DNA of 5,300 nucleotides from Sandarakinorhabdus sp. (GCA_025458465.1 JALOSK010000149.1:1-5300), one strand, 5' to 3'. Positions 1 through 5,300 are shown, counted from the first letter of the stretch. A program made the numbers and translations. The notes: generated by a model from the sequence alone, not told the origin.

Positions 1-385
1 CATCCTTCTGGCAGATCAGCGTGCCGCCCACGCTGTCCAGCTTGATCGGCAGGATGTGGCCGGGCGTGGGCGCGGCAAAGGCCACGCGCGCCTTGCCGCC
101 GCCGTTGTGCGTGTAAACCGTGGTGAACAGGCTTTCGCCGGTGAGCAGCCGCTTGCCGGCCCCCATCAGCGCACCCATGAAACCGCCCTGCTGGCCGCCG
201 CCGTCACCGAACACGGTGGTCATGCCGATGGCGGCATCCTTCCACACCATGGCGCCGGCTTCGGCCACGGCGCTTTCGCCGGGGTCCAGCTCGATCTCCA
301 CGAACTGCAGTTCGTGGCCCTTGATCTCGAAATCGATGTCATCGGCGATGCCGCGCGAACGGCTGTGCTGCCAGGGATTGGCCAT
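1..385 (-). CDS. AIM24 / TIGR00266-family protein, N-terminal part (cut by window edge)
   Basis: The first 128 codons of a minus-strand gene are visible; the rest lies beyond the left edge. The start is ATG at 385-383, directly preceded by a strong Shine-Dalgarno sequence, which makes this start secure. The product begins MANPWQHSRSRGIADDIDF and continues with 'HELQFVEIELDPGESAVAEAGAMVW' style sequence around residues 24-48, a glycine-rich stretch (about 60-76) and 'LLTGESLFTTVYTHNG' at 80-95. This pattern, a beta-rich opening with a D-P-G-E turn, an A-G-A-M segment and a G-E-S-L-F motif, is characteristic of the AIM24 domain (formerly DUF124). No signal peptide or membrane segment is seen, so it is probably cytoplasmic. 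The biochemical role of bacterial members is unsettled; the yeast homologue is linked to mitochondrial inner-membrane organisation. It is transcribed divergently from the TonB receptor gene. Family assignment is confident; function is not. Confidence 0.88.
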   Translation of the reverse strand, partial: MANPWQHSRSRGIADDIDFEIKGHELQFVEIELDPGESAVAEAGAMVWKDAAIGMTTVFGDGGGQQGGFMGALMGAGKRLLTGESLFTTVYTHNGGGKARVAFAAPTPGHILPIKLDSVGGTLICQKD

Positions 386-390
386 GAAAA

Positions 391-400
391 TCTCTCCTCC
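391..400 (-). promoter_or_regulatory. Strong ribosome binding site for the AIM24-family gene
   Basis: Read on the minus strand this is GGAGGAGAGA, ending 5 nt before the ATG at 385. The GGAGG core lies about 10 nt from the start and the following GAG about 7 nt. It fixes the start codon of the AIM24-family gene. It is the only textbook Shine-Dalgarno sequence at a gene start in this window; the starts at 498, 3194/3200 and 4876 lack one. Confidence 0.85.
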
Positions 401-415
401 GTTGATGCTGCCGCC

Positions 416-444
416 GATGTAGGATGGCTGTATTGCTTTTCCAA
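416..444 (-). promoter_or_regulatory. Candidate sigma-70-like promoter for the AIM24-family gene
   Basis: On the minus strand a TTGGAA hexamer (444-439; 4 of 6 matches to TTGACA) is followed after 17 nt by TACATC (421-416; 3 of 6 matches to TATAAT). The spacing is ideal but the -10 match is poor, so this is a weak prediction. Its position about 30 nt upstream of the ATG would leave a short leader containing the strong ribosome binding site. The left arm of the 442-473 inverted repeat overlaps its -35 element. Confidence 0.25.
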
Positions 445-473
445 GACGCGCCTGCCGCCGCGCTTGCGTCTTG
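442..473. repeat. Perfect 8-bp inverted repeat in the divergent intergenic region
   Basis: CAAGACGC at 442-449 is exactly reverse-complementary to GCGTCTTG at 466-473, with a 16-nt G+C-rich spacer; arm centres are 24 bp apart. It lies between the divergent AIM24-family and TonB-receptor genes. The left arm overlaps the candidate minus-strand -35 and the right arm overlaps the candidate plus-strand -35. It could therefore be a regulator's operator or a looped pair of half-sites; it could also simply form a hairpin in a transcript. I do not recognise it as a Fur, Irr or other known box. The symmetry is seen directly; the role is inferred. Confidence 0.4.
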
Positions 474-491
474 CGACATGGCGGCTATCAC
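464..491 (+). promoter_or_regulatory. Candidate promoter for the TonB receptor gene, possibly giving a leaderless transcript
   Basis: TTGCGT at 464-469 (3 of 6 to TTGACA) and TATCAC at 486-491 (4 of 6 to TATAAT) are separated by 16 nt. Transcription would begin about 6-7 nt after the -10, at or next to the ATG at 498. This would explain why no Shine-Dalgarno sequence precedes that ATG. The hexamers are weak matches and alphaproteobacterial promoters often depart from the consensus, so confidence is low. Confidence 0.22.
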
Positions 492-497
492 GCTGGC

Positions 498-2555
498 ATG
501 ACCAAGCCCCTGTTTGCCGCCATCCTGCTGTCAACCGCCGTGCCGGCCCTCTCGGCCGAAGCCGAAGACGCGCTGATCACCGTCACCGGCAAGGGGCTGG
601 CCGATCTGCCGGGCGATGCCGCGCTGTCGCTGGTGGTGATTGATCGGGATCGCATCCTGAACAGCGGTTCCAACCGGCTGGAATCGGTGCTGGCCGACAT
701 CGCCGGGCAGCAGCAGTTCCGCCGGTCCGACAGCCGGTCCGCCAACGCCACGTCGCAAGGCATCACCCTGCGCGGGCTGGGCGGCAATGCGTCAAGCCGC
801 GCGCTGCTGGTGCTGGACGGCGTACCGCAGGCCGATCCGTTCGGCGGCTGGGTGGCCTTCCCGGCCTTTGCCACCGGCCGGCTGGACCGTATCCGCATCA
901 CGCGCGGCGGCGGCACCGGTTACTGGGGCCCGGGCGCCCTTGCCGGCACCATCGAGCTGGAAAGCGTGGGCGCACAGGCCCTGACCCCGTTCACGGGCAA
1001 CATCGCCTATGGCAGCCGCGACAGCCTGGATGCGCAAGGTTCGCTGGGCCTGACGCGCGACGGCGGTTTTGCCATGCTGTCTGCCGCCTACGGGCGCGGC
1101 GACGGCTTCATCCCCATCGTCGAACGCAATCGCGGCCCGGTGGACCGCGCCGCCCCCTATGAACAGGCCAGCGCCAATTTGCGCGTGGTGGTGAAGCTGG
1201 CGCCCGACACCGAAGCGCAGGTGACCGCCACCGCCTTCACCGACAGCCGCGAGCGCGGCTTCGATTTTTCGCGCAACACATCCGAAGGCGTCGATGGCGC
1301 GATCCGCCTCGTCGGCCGCGGGCGTTGGGGCTGGCAGGCGCTGGCCTATGTGCAGACGCGCAACTTCACATCGGATTTTGCCGCCATCAACGACAGCCGC
1401 ACCACCGCCACGCAAACGCTGGACCAGTATGACACGCCGGCCAGCGGCTGGGGCGGCCGGCTGGAAATCGCGCCGCCCATCGGTGGCGGTGTCACCCTGC
1501 GGCTGGGTGCCGACACCCGGCAACTCACCGGCCAGACCAACGAGCTGTTCACCTATGTGGCGGGCAGCCCCACCCGCCAGCGCGAGGCCGGCGGGCGCAC
1601 CGGCACCAGCGGCATCTTCGCCGATGCCAGCATCGAGGCCGGCATCCTCACCGCCACCGTGGCGGCCCGGCTGGACTGGTGGACGATCAGCAATGGTCGC
1701 CTGCTGGAAACCACGCTGGCCACGGGCGCGCCGTTCACCACGCTGCGCTTCGCCGATCGGTCGGGCGAGGAGTTCACCGGCCGCGCCGGGATCGCCGTGA
1801 AGGCCGCCGATTGGCTCACCCTGCGCACCGCGGCCTATCGCGGCTGGCGCCTGCCCACGCTGAATGAACTCTATCGCCCGTTCCGGGTTGGCCCCGATGC
1901 CACCGCCGCCAATGCCCTGCTCAACCCCGAACGCGTCACCGGGGTGGACGCCGGCTTCACCCTCAGCCCGGCAACAGGTGTGAGCATCGGCGTCACCGGT
2001 TTCTGGAACCGCATGGATGATACCATCGCCAACGTCACCATCGCGCGCGGGCCGGGCAGCTTCCCGGGCGTCGGCTTCGTGGGCGCCGCCGGCTTCTACC
2101 GTCAGCGCCAGAACCTGGATGCGCTGGAGGTGTGGGGCTGGGAAGTCGATGCCAGTGTGCGGCAGGGCCCCTTCACGCTGCGCGCCAGCCTGAGCCACGT
2201 TGATCCCACCATCCGCGCCACCGGCGCGGCAGCACCGCTGGATGGATTGCGCCCGGCGCAGACCCCGCGCACCTCGGTATCGGGCGGCGTGGATTATGCC
2301 GGCCGGCTGTTCACCGCATCGGCCACGGTGCGTCACATCGCCAGCCAGTTCGAAGATGATCTGAACAGCCGCAGCCTGGATGCAGCCACCATGGTCGATG
2401 CGCTGCTGGTGGTGCCGATCATCAAGGGCTTCGCCATCGAAGGCCGCGTGGAAAACCTGTTCGACGCAGAGGTGCAGGCGGCACTGTCGGGCACCGGCGT
2501 GGTGGAACGCGCCTTGCCGCGCACGCTGTGGGTGGGGGCGCGGGTGAACTTCTGA
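498..2555 (+). CDS. TonB-dependent outer-membrane receptor
   Basis: This 685-residue protein is a ligand-gated outer-membrane transporter driven by TonB-ExbB-ExbD. Residues 1-20 form a signal peptide (MTKPLFAAILLSTAVPALSA, cleavage expected after ALSA). A TonB-box-like segment 'DALITVTG' (24-31) follows, then a plug domain (about 35-155) with 'GITLRGLGG' (88-96), 'ALLVLDGVP' (102-110), 'DPFGGW' (113-118) and the plug-closing 'YWGPGALAGTIELES' (142-156). The remainder is a 22-strand-type barrel with the typical 'RLPTLNELY' motif near residue 451 and a C-terminal 'ARVNF' ending in Phe, the outer-membrane assembly signal. There is no cysteine. Length is usual for smaller receptors of the BtuB/siderophore kind. 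ATG 498 was chosen over TTG 471 because it places a basic residue and hydrophobic core immediately at the N-terminus; neither start has a good ribosome binding site. The substrate cannot be read from the sequence. The cytochrome b561 gene 78 nt downstream hints at metal or haem-linked uptake, but this is inference. Confidence 0.93.
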   Translation: MTKPLFAAILLSTAVPALSAEAEDALITVTGKGLADLPGDAALSLVVIDRDRILNSGSNRLESVLADIAGQQQFRRSDSRSANATSQGITLRGLGGNASSRALLVLDGVPQADPFGGWVAFPAFATGRLDRIRITRGGGTGYWGPGALAGTIELESVGAQALTPFTGNIAYGSRDSLDAQGSLGLTRDGGFAMLSAAYGRGDGFIPIVERNRGPVDRAAPYEQASANLRVVVKLAPDTEAQVTATAFTDSRERGFDFSRNTSEGVDGAIRLVGRGRWGWQALAYVQTRNFTSDFAAINDSRTTATQTLDQYDTPASGWGGRLEIAPPIGGGVTLRLGADTRQLTGQTNELFTYVAGSPTRQREAGGRTGTSGIFADASIEAGILTATVAARLDWWTISNGRLLETTLATGAPFTTLRFADRSGEEFTGRAGIAVKAADWLTLRTAAYRGWRLPTLNELYRPFRVGPDATAANALLNPERVTGVDAGFTLSPATGVSIGVTGFWNRMDDTIANVTIARGPGSFPGVGFVGAAGFYRQRQNLDALEVWGWEVDASVRQGPFTLRASLSHVDPTIRATGAAAPLDGLRPAQTPRTSVSGGVDYAGRLFTASATVRHIASQFEDDLNSRSLDAATMVDALLVVPIIKGFAIEGRVENLFDAEVQAALSGTGVVERALPRTLWVGARVNF

Positions 2556-2560
2556 GGTGC

Positions 2561-2610
2561 GGCAAAGCCCGTATCGACGGGGGCGGGCGGGCGGCGGTAG
2601 GCTTTTCGCC
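2561..2610 (+). other. G-rich intergenic leader between receptor and cytochrome b561 genes
   Basis: The 77-nt gap contains G runs at 2579-2583 (5 G), 2585-2587 (3 G), 2589-2591 (3 G), 2593-2594 and 2596-2597, separated by single C residues: a two-tetrad or imperfect G-quadruplex-forming pattern on the mRNA-sense strand. It is bracketed by complementary segments GGCAAAGCC (2561-2569) and GGCTTTTCGCC (2600-2610, two-base bulge). A small hairpin CCCGT-atcg-ACGGG (2568-2581 region) is an alternative. There is a T4 run (2603-2606) but no convincing intrinsic terminator, so read-through into the cytochrome gene is likely. Confidence 0.3.
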
Positions 2611-2633
2611 ACCATCGACCTGAAAGGCCACGC

Positions 2634-3167
2634 ATGAGCCGATACAGCAAGGGTGCGATCTTCCTCCACTGGCTGATGGCGGTGATGATCATCGGCAATC
2701 TGGCCGGCGGCTTCCTGCATGATTTCATTCCGCGTGGCAGCCCGGAACGCACGCTGGTGATGGATCTGCACAAGAGCTTCGGGCTGACCATCATCGCGCT
2801 CACCCTGGTGCGGCTGGGCTGGCGGCTGGCCAATCCGCCGCCGCCGCTGCCAGCCTATTTCACCAGCGGCGAGCGCTTGCTGTCGAAAGCGGCGCACCTT
2901 GGCTTCTATGGCCTGATGCTGGCGCTGCCGCTTTCGGGCTGGGTGGCGGCAGACCGCAACGACCGGCCGCTGGCGTTTTTCTGGATGCCGGTGCCCAAGT
3001 TCGGGGTGGGCAAGGCCATGGGCAGCAGCGCCAACGAGATGCACGAACTGCTGGGCTGGGCGATGCTGGCGCTGCTGGCGCTGCACATCATCGGCATCAT
3101 CAAGCACCTGGTGATGGACCGCGACAATCTGCTGCCGCGCATGGGCGTGGGCCGGCCCCGGGCTTGA
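2634..3167 (+). CDS. Cytochrome b561 (di-haem b, four-helix membrane protein)
   Basis: This 177-residue inner-membrane protein matches the bacterial cytochrome b561 / Ni-Fe-hydrogenase b-subunit family (E. coli CybB type, 176 residues). Four hydrophobic helices are visible at about 8-27, 46-65, 88-106 and 137-158. Histidines H12 ('FLHW', helix 1), H46 ('DLHKSFG', helix 2), H137 ('EMHELLGW') and H151 ('LALHIIG', helix 4) fall at the positions that bind the two b haems in E. coli CybB; H88 ('[11 protein letters not shown]', helix 3) is also conserved in the family. Known family members oxidise ubiquinol or pass electrons to periplasmic acceptors including superoxide. The start is ATG 2634, with a weak AAGG element about 7 nt upstream. 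It lies 78 nt after the receptor gene on the same strand and ends 32 nt before ung, so the three are probably co-transcribed. The physiological electron acceptor is unknown; ferric reduction linked to the receptor is a guess. Confidence 0.92.
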   Translation: MSRYSKGAIFLHWLMAVMIIGNLAGGFLHDFIPRGSPERTLVMDLHKSFGLTIIALTLVRLGWRLANPPPPLPAYFTSGERLLSKAAHLGFYGLMLALPLSGWVAADRNDRPLAFFWMPVPKFGVGKAMGSSANEMHELLGWAMLALLALHIIGIIKHLVMDRDNLLPRMGVGRPRA

Positions 3168-3176
3168 CGCTGCGGC

Positions 3177-3208
3177 CTCGGCCCGGCCACAGCATGGCCA
3201 TGGCCGAG
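3177..3208 (+). promoter_or_regulatory. Hairpin covering the ung start codons
   Basis: The RNA-sense sequence can fold as CTCGGCC (3177-3183) with GGCCGAG (3202-3208), then after a small internal loop (C 3184 / AT 3200-3201) GGCCA (3185-3189) with TGGCC (3195-3199), closing on the 5-nt loop CAGCA. This gives 12 G+C-rich pairs. Both candidate ATG codons (3194 and 3200) lie inside it, and no Shine-Dalgarno sequence is visible nearby. It could restrain ung translation, or be a processing or attenuation point after cytochrome b561. Pairing is seen directly; function is inferred. Confidence 0.4.
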
Positions 3209-3886
3209 ACAGTGAAGCTGCACGAAAGCTGGCGCGAACCGCTGGCAGGGGAATTCGCCAGCCCCCACATGGCGGCGTTGAAGGCGTTCCTGACCGCCGA
3301 GAAGGCCGCCGGCAAGGCCATCTTCCCCAAGGGCGGCGAGTGGTTCCGCGCGCTCGACCTGACGCCGCTGGACCAGGTGCGCGTGGTGATCCTGGGGCAG
3401 GACCCGTATCACGGCCCCGGCCAGGCACATGGGCTGGCCTTTTCGGTGCGTCCCGGCGTGCGGGTGCCGCCCAGCCTGGGTAACATCTACAAGGAACTGC
3501 AGGCCGATCTCGGCATCCCGCCGGCCCGGCATGGCTTTCTGGAGCACTGGGCGCGGCAGGGCGTGCTTTTGCTCAACACCAGCCTGACGGTGGAACAGGG
3601 CCAGGCCGCCAGCCACCAGGGCCGCGGCTGGGAACGCTTCACCGATGCGGTGATCCGTCTGGTGGCGGAGCGGGCGCAGCCTTGCGCCTTCCTGCTGTGG
3701 GGCAGCCATGCCCAGAAGAAGGCGGCGTTCGTCGATGCGACACGGCATCTGGTGCTGAAAGCCCCCCACCCCTCGCCCTTGTCGGCGCACAACGGCTTCT
3801 TCGGCTGTCGGCATTTTTCACGCACCAACCAGTGGCTGGAACAGCAGGGCAGCGCGCCCATCGACTGGGCGCTGCCGCCGGCGTGA
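3200..3886 (+). CDS. ung: Uracil-DNA glycosylase, family 1
   Basis: Ung removes uracil from DNA (from cytosine deamination or dUMP misincorporation) as the first step of base excision repair. The 228-residue product matches E. coli Ung (229 residues) along its whole length. Visible motifs: water-activating '[13 protein letters not shown]' with catalytic D68 and Y70; uracil-stacking F81 in 'GLAFSVRPG'; '[11 protein letters not shown]'; uracil-reading N126 in 'LLLNTSLT'; '[11 protein letters not shown]'; and the minor-groove '[14 protein letters not shown]' loop with catalytic H190 and intercalating L194; the end is '[14 protein letters not shown]'. These correspond to E. coli D64, Y66, F77, N123, H187 and L191. 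ATG 3200 gives '[11 protein letters not shown]', the usual family N-terminus; ATG 3194 (two residues longer) and TTG 3164 (overlapping the upstream stop) are alternatives, and no ribosome binding site decides between them. It is probably transcribed with cytochrome b561 upstream. All catalytic residues are intact. Confidence 0.97.
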   Translation: MAETVKLHESWREPLAGEFASPHMAALKAFLTAEKAAGKAIFPKGGEWFRALDLTPLDQVRVVILGQDPYHGPGQAHGLAFSVRPGVRVPPSLGNIYKELQADLGIPPARHGFLEHWARQGVLLLNTSLTVEQGQAASHQGRGWERFTDAVIRLVAERAQPCAFLLWGSHAQKKAAFVDATRHLVLKAPHPSPLSAHNGFFGCRHFSRTNQWLEQQGSAPIDWALPPA

Positions 3887-3911
3887 GCCGGCCTTGCGGC
3901 CGGGGCCTCAC
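3883..3911. terminator. Bidirectional hairpin spanning both convergent stop codons
   Basis: GTGAG-CCGGCC (3883-3893) pairs with GGCCGG (3898-3903) and CTCAC (3907-3911), with a TTGC loop and a 3-nt bulge (GGC, 3904-3906): 11 pairs, 6 of them an uninterrupted G+C core. The outer arms contain the ung stop (3884-3886) and, on the other strand, the antiporter stop (3910-3908). No T run follows on either strand, so it is not a classical intrinsic terminator, but as the only structure between convergent genes it is the natural candidate for ending both transcripts or protecting their 3' ends. Confidence 0.5.
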
Positions 3912-4876
3912 GACAGCAGCCGCAGCAACAGCCACCCGCCATATGCCGCCATCAGCAACAGCGCTGACGCACGGTCCAGCCGCTGCCGCCCCAGCAGCAG
4001 GCCGGCCACCAGCATGGCGGCCAGCACCAGGGCCGGCAGATCCAGCGTGCGGGCGAGGCCAGCCGGCCCCGCATCGGCAATCGCCTGCACCGTGCCGGCC
4101 ACGGCCAGCAGGTTGAACAGGCAACTGCCCAGCACATTGCCCACCACGATGTCGATCTGGCGGCGGCGCACGGCAATCACGGCGGTGGCCAGTTCCGGCA
4201 GGCAGGTGCCGAACGACAGCAGGGTGAGGCCCAGCACATCTTCACCGATCCCGGCCGCGCGGGCGACGCCGGTCGCGGCGTCCACCACGCGATCGGCCCC
4301 CGTCACCAGCGCGATCAAGCCGCCGCCCAGCATCAGGATCAGCACGGGCGCGCCTTGCTGGCGCCCGGCCACCAGTTGCGCTTCGCGTTCCTGCAGGGCG
4401 GCTTCATCAGGCGCCAGTTCGCCCGCCTCACGCGTGAAACCGATCGCCAGCCAGCCGGCCAGCAGCAGCACCAGCGCAATGCCGCCCGGCCGGGCCGGCA
4501 CCGGCGCAAAGGACAGCGCCGCCAGCCCCGCCGCCGCCAGGATCACGGCCACGGCATCATTGCGGATCGCGCTGCGCCCGATCGCGAACGGCCGCAGCAG
4601 CGCTGCCAACGGCAGCACCAGCAGCAAATTGGCCAGACTGGCACCGATGGCATTGCCGAAGGCCAGCGCCGGCGCACCGGCCAGCGCGGCGCGCACGCCG
4701 GTCACCAGTTCCGGCGCCGAGGTGCCGAACCCCACGATCACCAGCCCGATCACCAGTGCCGACACACCCAGCCGCCGCGCCAGCGCCGCACCGCCGCGCA
4801 CGACCAGCTGGCCGCCTGCCATCAACAGCAGCAGCCCAGCCAGCGCTTGCGCGACAAGGGGAAATGGGATCGCCAT
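3908..4876 (-). CDS. Calcium/sodium (cation) antiporter, CaCA superfamily, YrbG type
   Basis: This 322-residue inner-membrane exchanger is close in length to E. coli YrbG (325). About ten hydrophobic helices are visible in two inverted halves joined by a charged cytoplasmic loop (about 148-175, 'REAGELAPDEAALQEREAQ'). Each half carries an alpha repeat: repeat 1 'GFGTSAPELVTG' (49-60, E56) with 'GNAIGASLANLLLVL' (74-88); repeat 2 'SFGTCLPELATAV' (221-233, E228) with 'GNVLGSCLFNLLAV' (246-259). The paired glutamates are the essential cation ligands of the family. Relative to the archaeal exchanger NCX_Mj, ligand-equivalent serines are replaced by A79 and C225, and the repeat-2 acidic ligand is N255, so ion selectivity is uncertain: Ca/Na, Ca/H or another cation. 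ATG 4876 starts directly at the first helix; no good ribosome binding site precedes it. It converges on ung and lies 61 nt after the stop of the right-edge gene on the same strand, possibly co-transcribed. Confidence 0.93.
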   Translation of the reverse strand: MAIPFPLVAQALAGLLLLMAGGQLVVRGGAALARRLGVSALVIGLVIVGFGTSAPELVTGVRAALAGAPALAFGNAIGASLANLLLVLPLAALLRPFAIGRSAIRNDAVAVILAAAGLAALSFAPVPARPGGIALVLLLAGWLAIGFTREAGELAPDEAALQEREAQLVAGRQQGAPVLILMLGGGLIALVTGADRVVDAATGVARAAGIGEDVLGLTLLSFGTCLPELATAVIAVRRRQIDIVVGNVLGSCLFNLLAVAGTVQAIADAGPAGLARTLDLPALVLAAMLVAGLLLGRQRLDRASALLLMAAYGGWLLLRLLS

Positions 4877-4897
4877 GGCCCGTGCAGACTGCCGCGA

Positions 4898-4926
4898 CGC
4901 GCCATGCCGAGCAAGGCATGGGCGCG
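4898..4926 (-). terminator. Hairpin between the right-edge gene and the antiporter gene
   Basis: CGCGCCATGCC (4898-4908) pairs with GGCATGG-g-CGCG (4915-4926, one bulged G) around the loop GAGCAA (4909-4914): 11 pairs. It starts 11 nt after the TAG (4940-4938) of the right-edge gene, read on the minus strand, and ends 21 nt before the antiporter start. There is no following T run, so it may be a weak or Rho-assisted terminator, an mRNA processing site, or a leader structure of the antiporter message. Confidence 0.35.
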
Positions 4927-4937
4927 GGAACGCGGCG

Positions 4938-5300
4938 CTACGCTGGTGTCAGGCGCAGTTCGGGAACGCCGCGGGCGCGAGCCTCTGCATTGTAGCGGGC
5001 CAGTTCTTCGGCGGTGAGCGCCTGCAGGCGCGTCCGCACTTCATCCCATTGGCGGTCAAGGTCTGCCTTGCGCTGGAAGCGGCTGGCAGTCGGGCGGCCT
5101 TCGGCGCTGCCGGCGCCATAGCCACCGTCGCCCACCAGCGTGCCATAGAGCGCGGCATAGTGTGCGCTCAGGCCGGCGGGCTCGCCGATCTGGCCGGCCA
5201 CGGGCAGCGGCACGATCGCGCCCTCCACGCCGCGCAGCGCAGTATCGAGCGCGGTGGCGGCGCTGGTGGCGGCGCCGGGCACGGCGGCCACGGCCTTGCG
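4938..5300 (-). CDS. C-terminal part of a probable sortilin/BNR-repeat (glycosyl hydrolase-like) protein, cut by window edge
   Basis: The reading frame is open from the right edge (...CGC AAG GCC GTG) to TAG at 4940-4938, giving 120 C-terminal residues; the true start is outside the window. The fragment is rich in Ala and Gly, with an initial helix (about 1-28), then 'GLSAHYAALYGTLVGDG', 'GRPTASRFQRKADLDRQW', and a charged helix 'RTRLQALTAEELARYNAEARARGVPEL' near the end. The order (helical bundle, 'AALYG' segment, 'PTAS', then W/L-rich helix ending 'N..A...GVP.L') resembles the C-terminal tail of secreted WD40/YVTN/BNR-like (VPS10/sortilin-type) proteins often annotated as glycosyl hydrolases. 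That is a remembered pattern, not an alignment, and the diagnostic Asp-box repeats would lie outside the window. No catalytic residue can be judged here. The reading frame itself is well supported; the family is tentative. Confidence 0.6.
   Translation of the reverse strand, partial: RKAVAAVPGAATSAATALDTALRGVEGAIVPLPVAGQIGEPAGLSAHYAALYGTLVGDGGYGAGSAEGRPTASRFQRKADLDRQWDEVRTRLQALTAEELARYNAEARARGVPELRLTPA

Noticed and set aside
471..497. TTG at 471 as the receptor start, adding nine residues.
   Set aside because: The extension (MRHGGYHAG) would put a polar stretch ahead of a complete signal peptide that begins at ATG 498. It was kept only as an alternative.
56..643. A plus-strand open frame running through the AIM24-family gene and into the receptor gene.
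   Set aside because: It overlaps two supported genes, one of them on the opposite strand with a strong ribosome binding site, and its sequence has no family resemblance.
2561..2610. Intrinsic terminator after the receptor gene.
   Set aside because: The pairable segments are interrupted and enclose a long G-rich loop, and the only T run is four bases inside the distal arm. This does not fit a standard terminator.
3164..3199. TTG at 3164 as the ung start, overlapping the cytochrome b561 stop.
   Set aside because: The added residues (TLRPRPGHS) do not resemble Ung N-termini, whereas ATG 3200 gives the usual short lead into 'KLHESW'. ATG 3194 remains possible.
792..3428. A stop-free minus-strand frame of 878 codons opposite the receptor, cytochrome and ung genes.
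   Set aside because: It runs across three well-recognised plus-strand genes and their gaps. Its translation is dominated by Arg, Gln, His, Ala and Gly with no family motif, as expected for the antisense of G+C-rich codons with few stops. It is not a gene.
2906..3814. A second long minus-strand open frame (302 codons) opposite cytochrome b561 and ung.
   Set aside because: It overlaps ung completely opposite its catalytic motifs, has no recognisable domain and shows the same antisense composition bias.
4355..5017. A plus-strand open frame of 220 codons opposite the antiporter.
   Set aside because: Its product is Gln/His/Arg-rich low-complexity sequence, and it is the antisense of the alpha repeats and helices of a clear CaCA antiporter.

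Overview
The window reads as an ordinary chromosomal stretch of a high-GC alphaproteobacterium. The protein sequences look most like Sphingomonadales, particularly the AIM24-family N-terminus, the Ung N-terminus with its 'KLHESW' opening, and the abundance of TonB-receptor-type genes. That assignment comes from family resemblance and codon style and was not computed. I see no tRNA, rRNA, CRISPR, insertion sequence, integrase or phage gene.

Layout from left to right: (1) the N-terminal 128 residues of an AIM24/TIGR00266-family protein on the minus strand, running off the left edge; (2) a 112-bp divergent intergenic region with a perfect 8-bp inverted repeat between two candidate promoters; (3) a plus-strand run of three genes: a TonB-dependent outer-membrane receptor, a four-helix cytochrome b561, and family 1 uracil-DNA glycosylase (ung); (4) a tight convergent junction where one hairpin spans the stop codons of ung and its neighbour; (5) a minus-strand CaCA-superfamily calcium/sodium (or proton) antiporter of the YrbG type; (6) the C-terminal 120 residues of a minus-strand protein that enters from the right edge and resembles the tail of sortilin/BNR-repeat 'glycosyl hydrolase-like' proteins.

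Functionally, the receptor and the cytochrome b561 could act together: ligand (probably metal-chelate) import across the outer membrane, and electron transfer at the inner membrane. Ung appears to be a housekeeping passenger downstream. The antiporter and the sortilin-like protein form a separate minus-strand pair with no clear link to the plus-strand genes.

I find no convincing novel system. The points most worth checking are small: a strong hairpin covering the ung start codons, a possible leaderless start for the receptor with an inverted repeat touching both divergent -35 elements, a bidirectional hairpin across two stop codons, and non-consensus residues at predicted ion-ligand positions of the antiporter.
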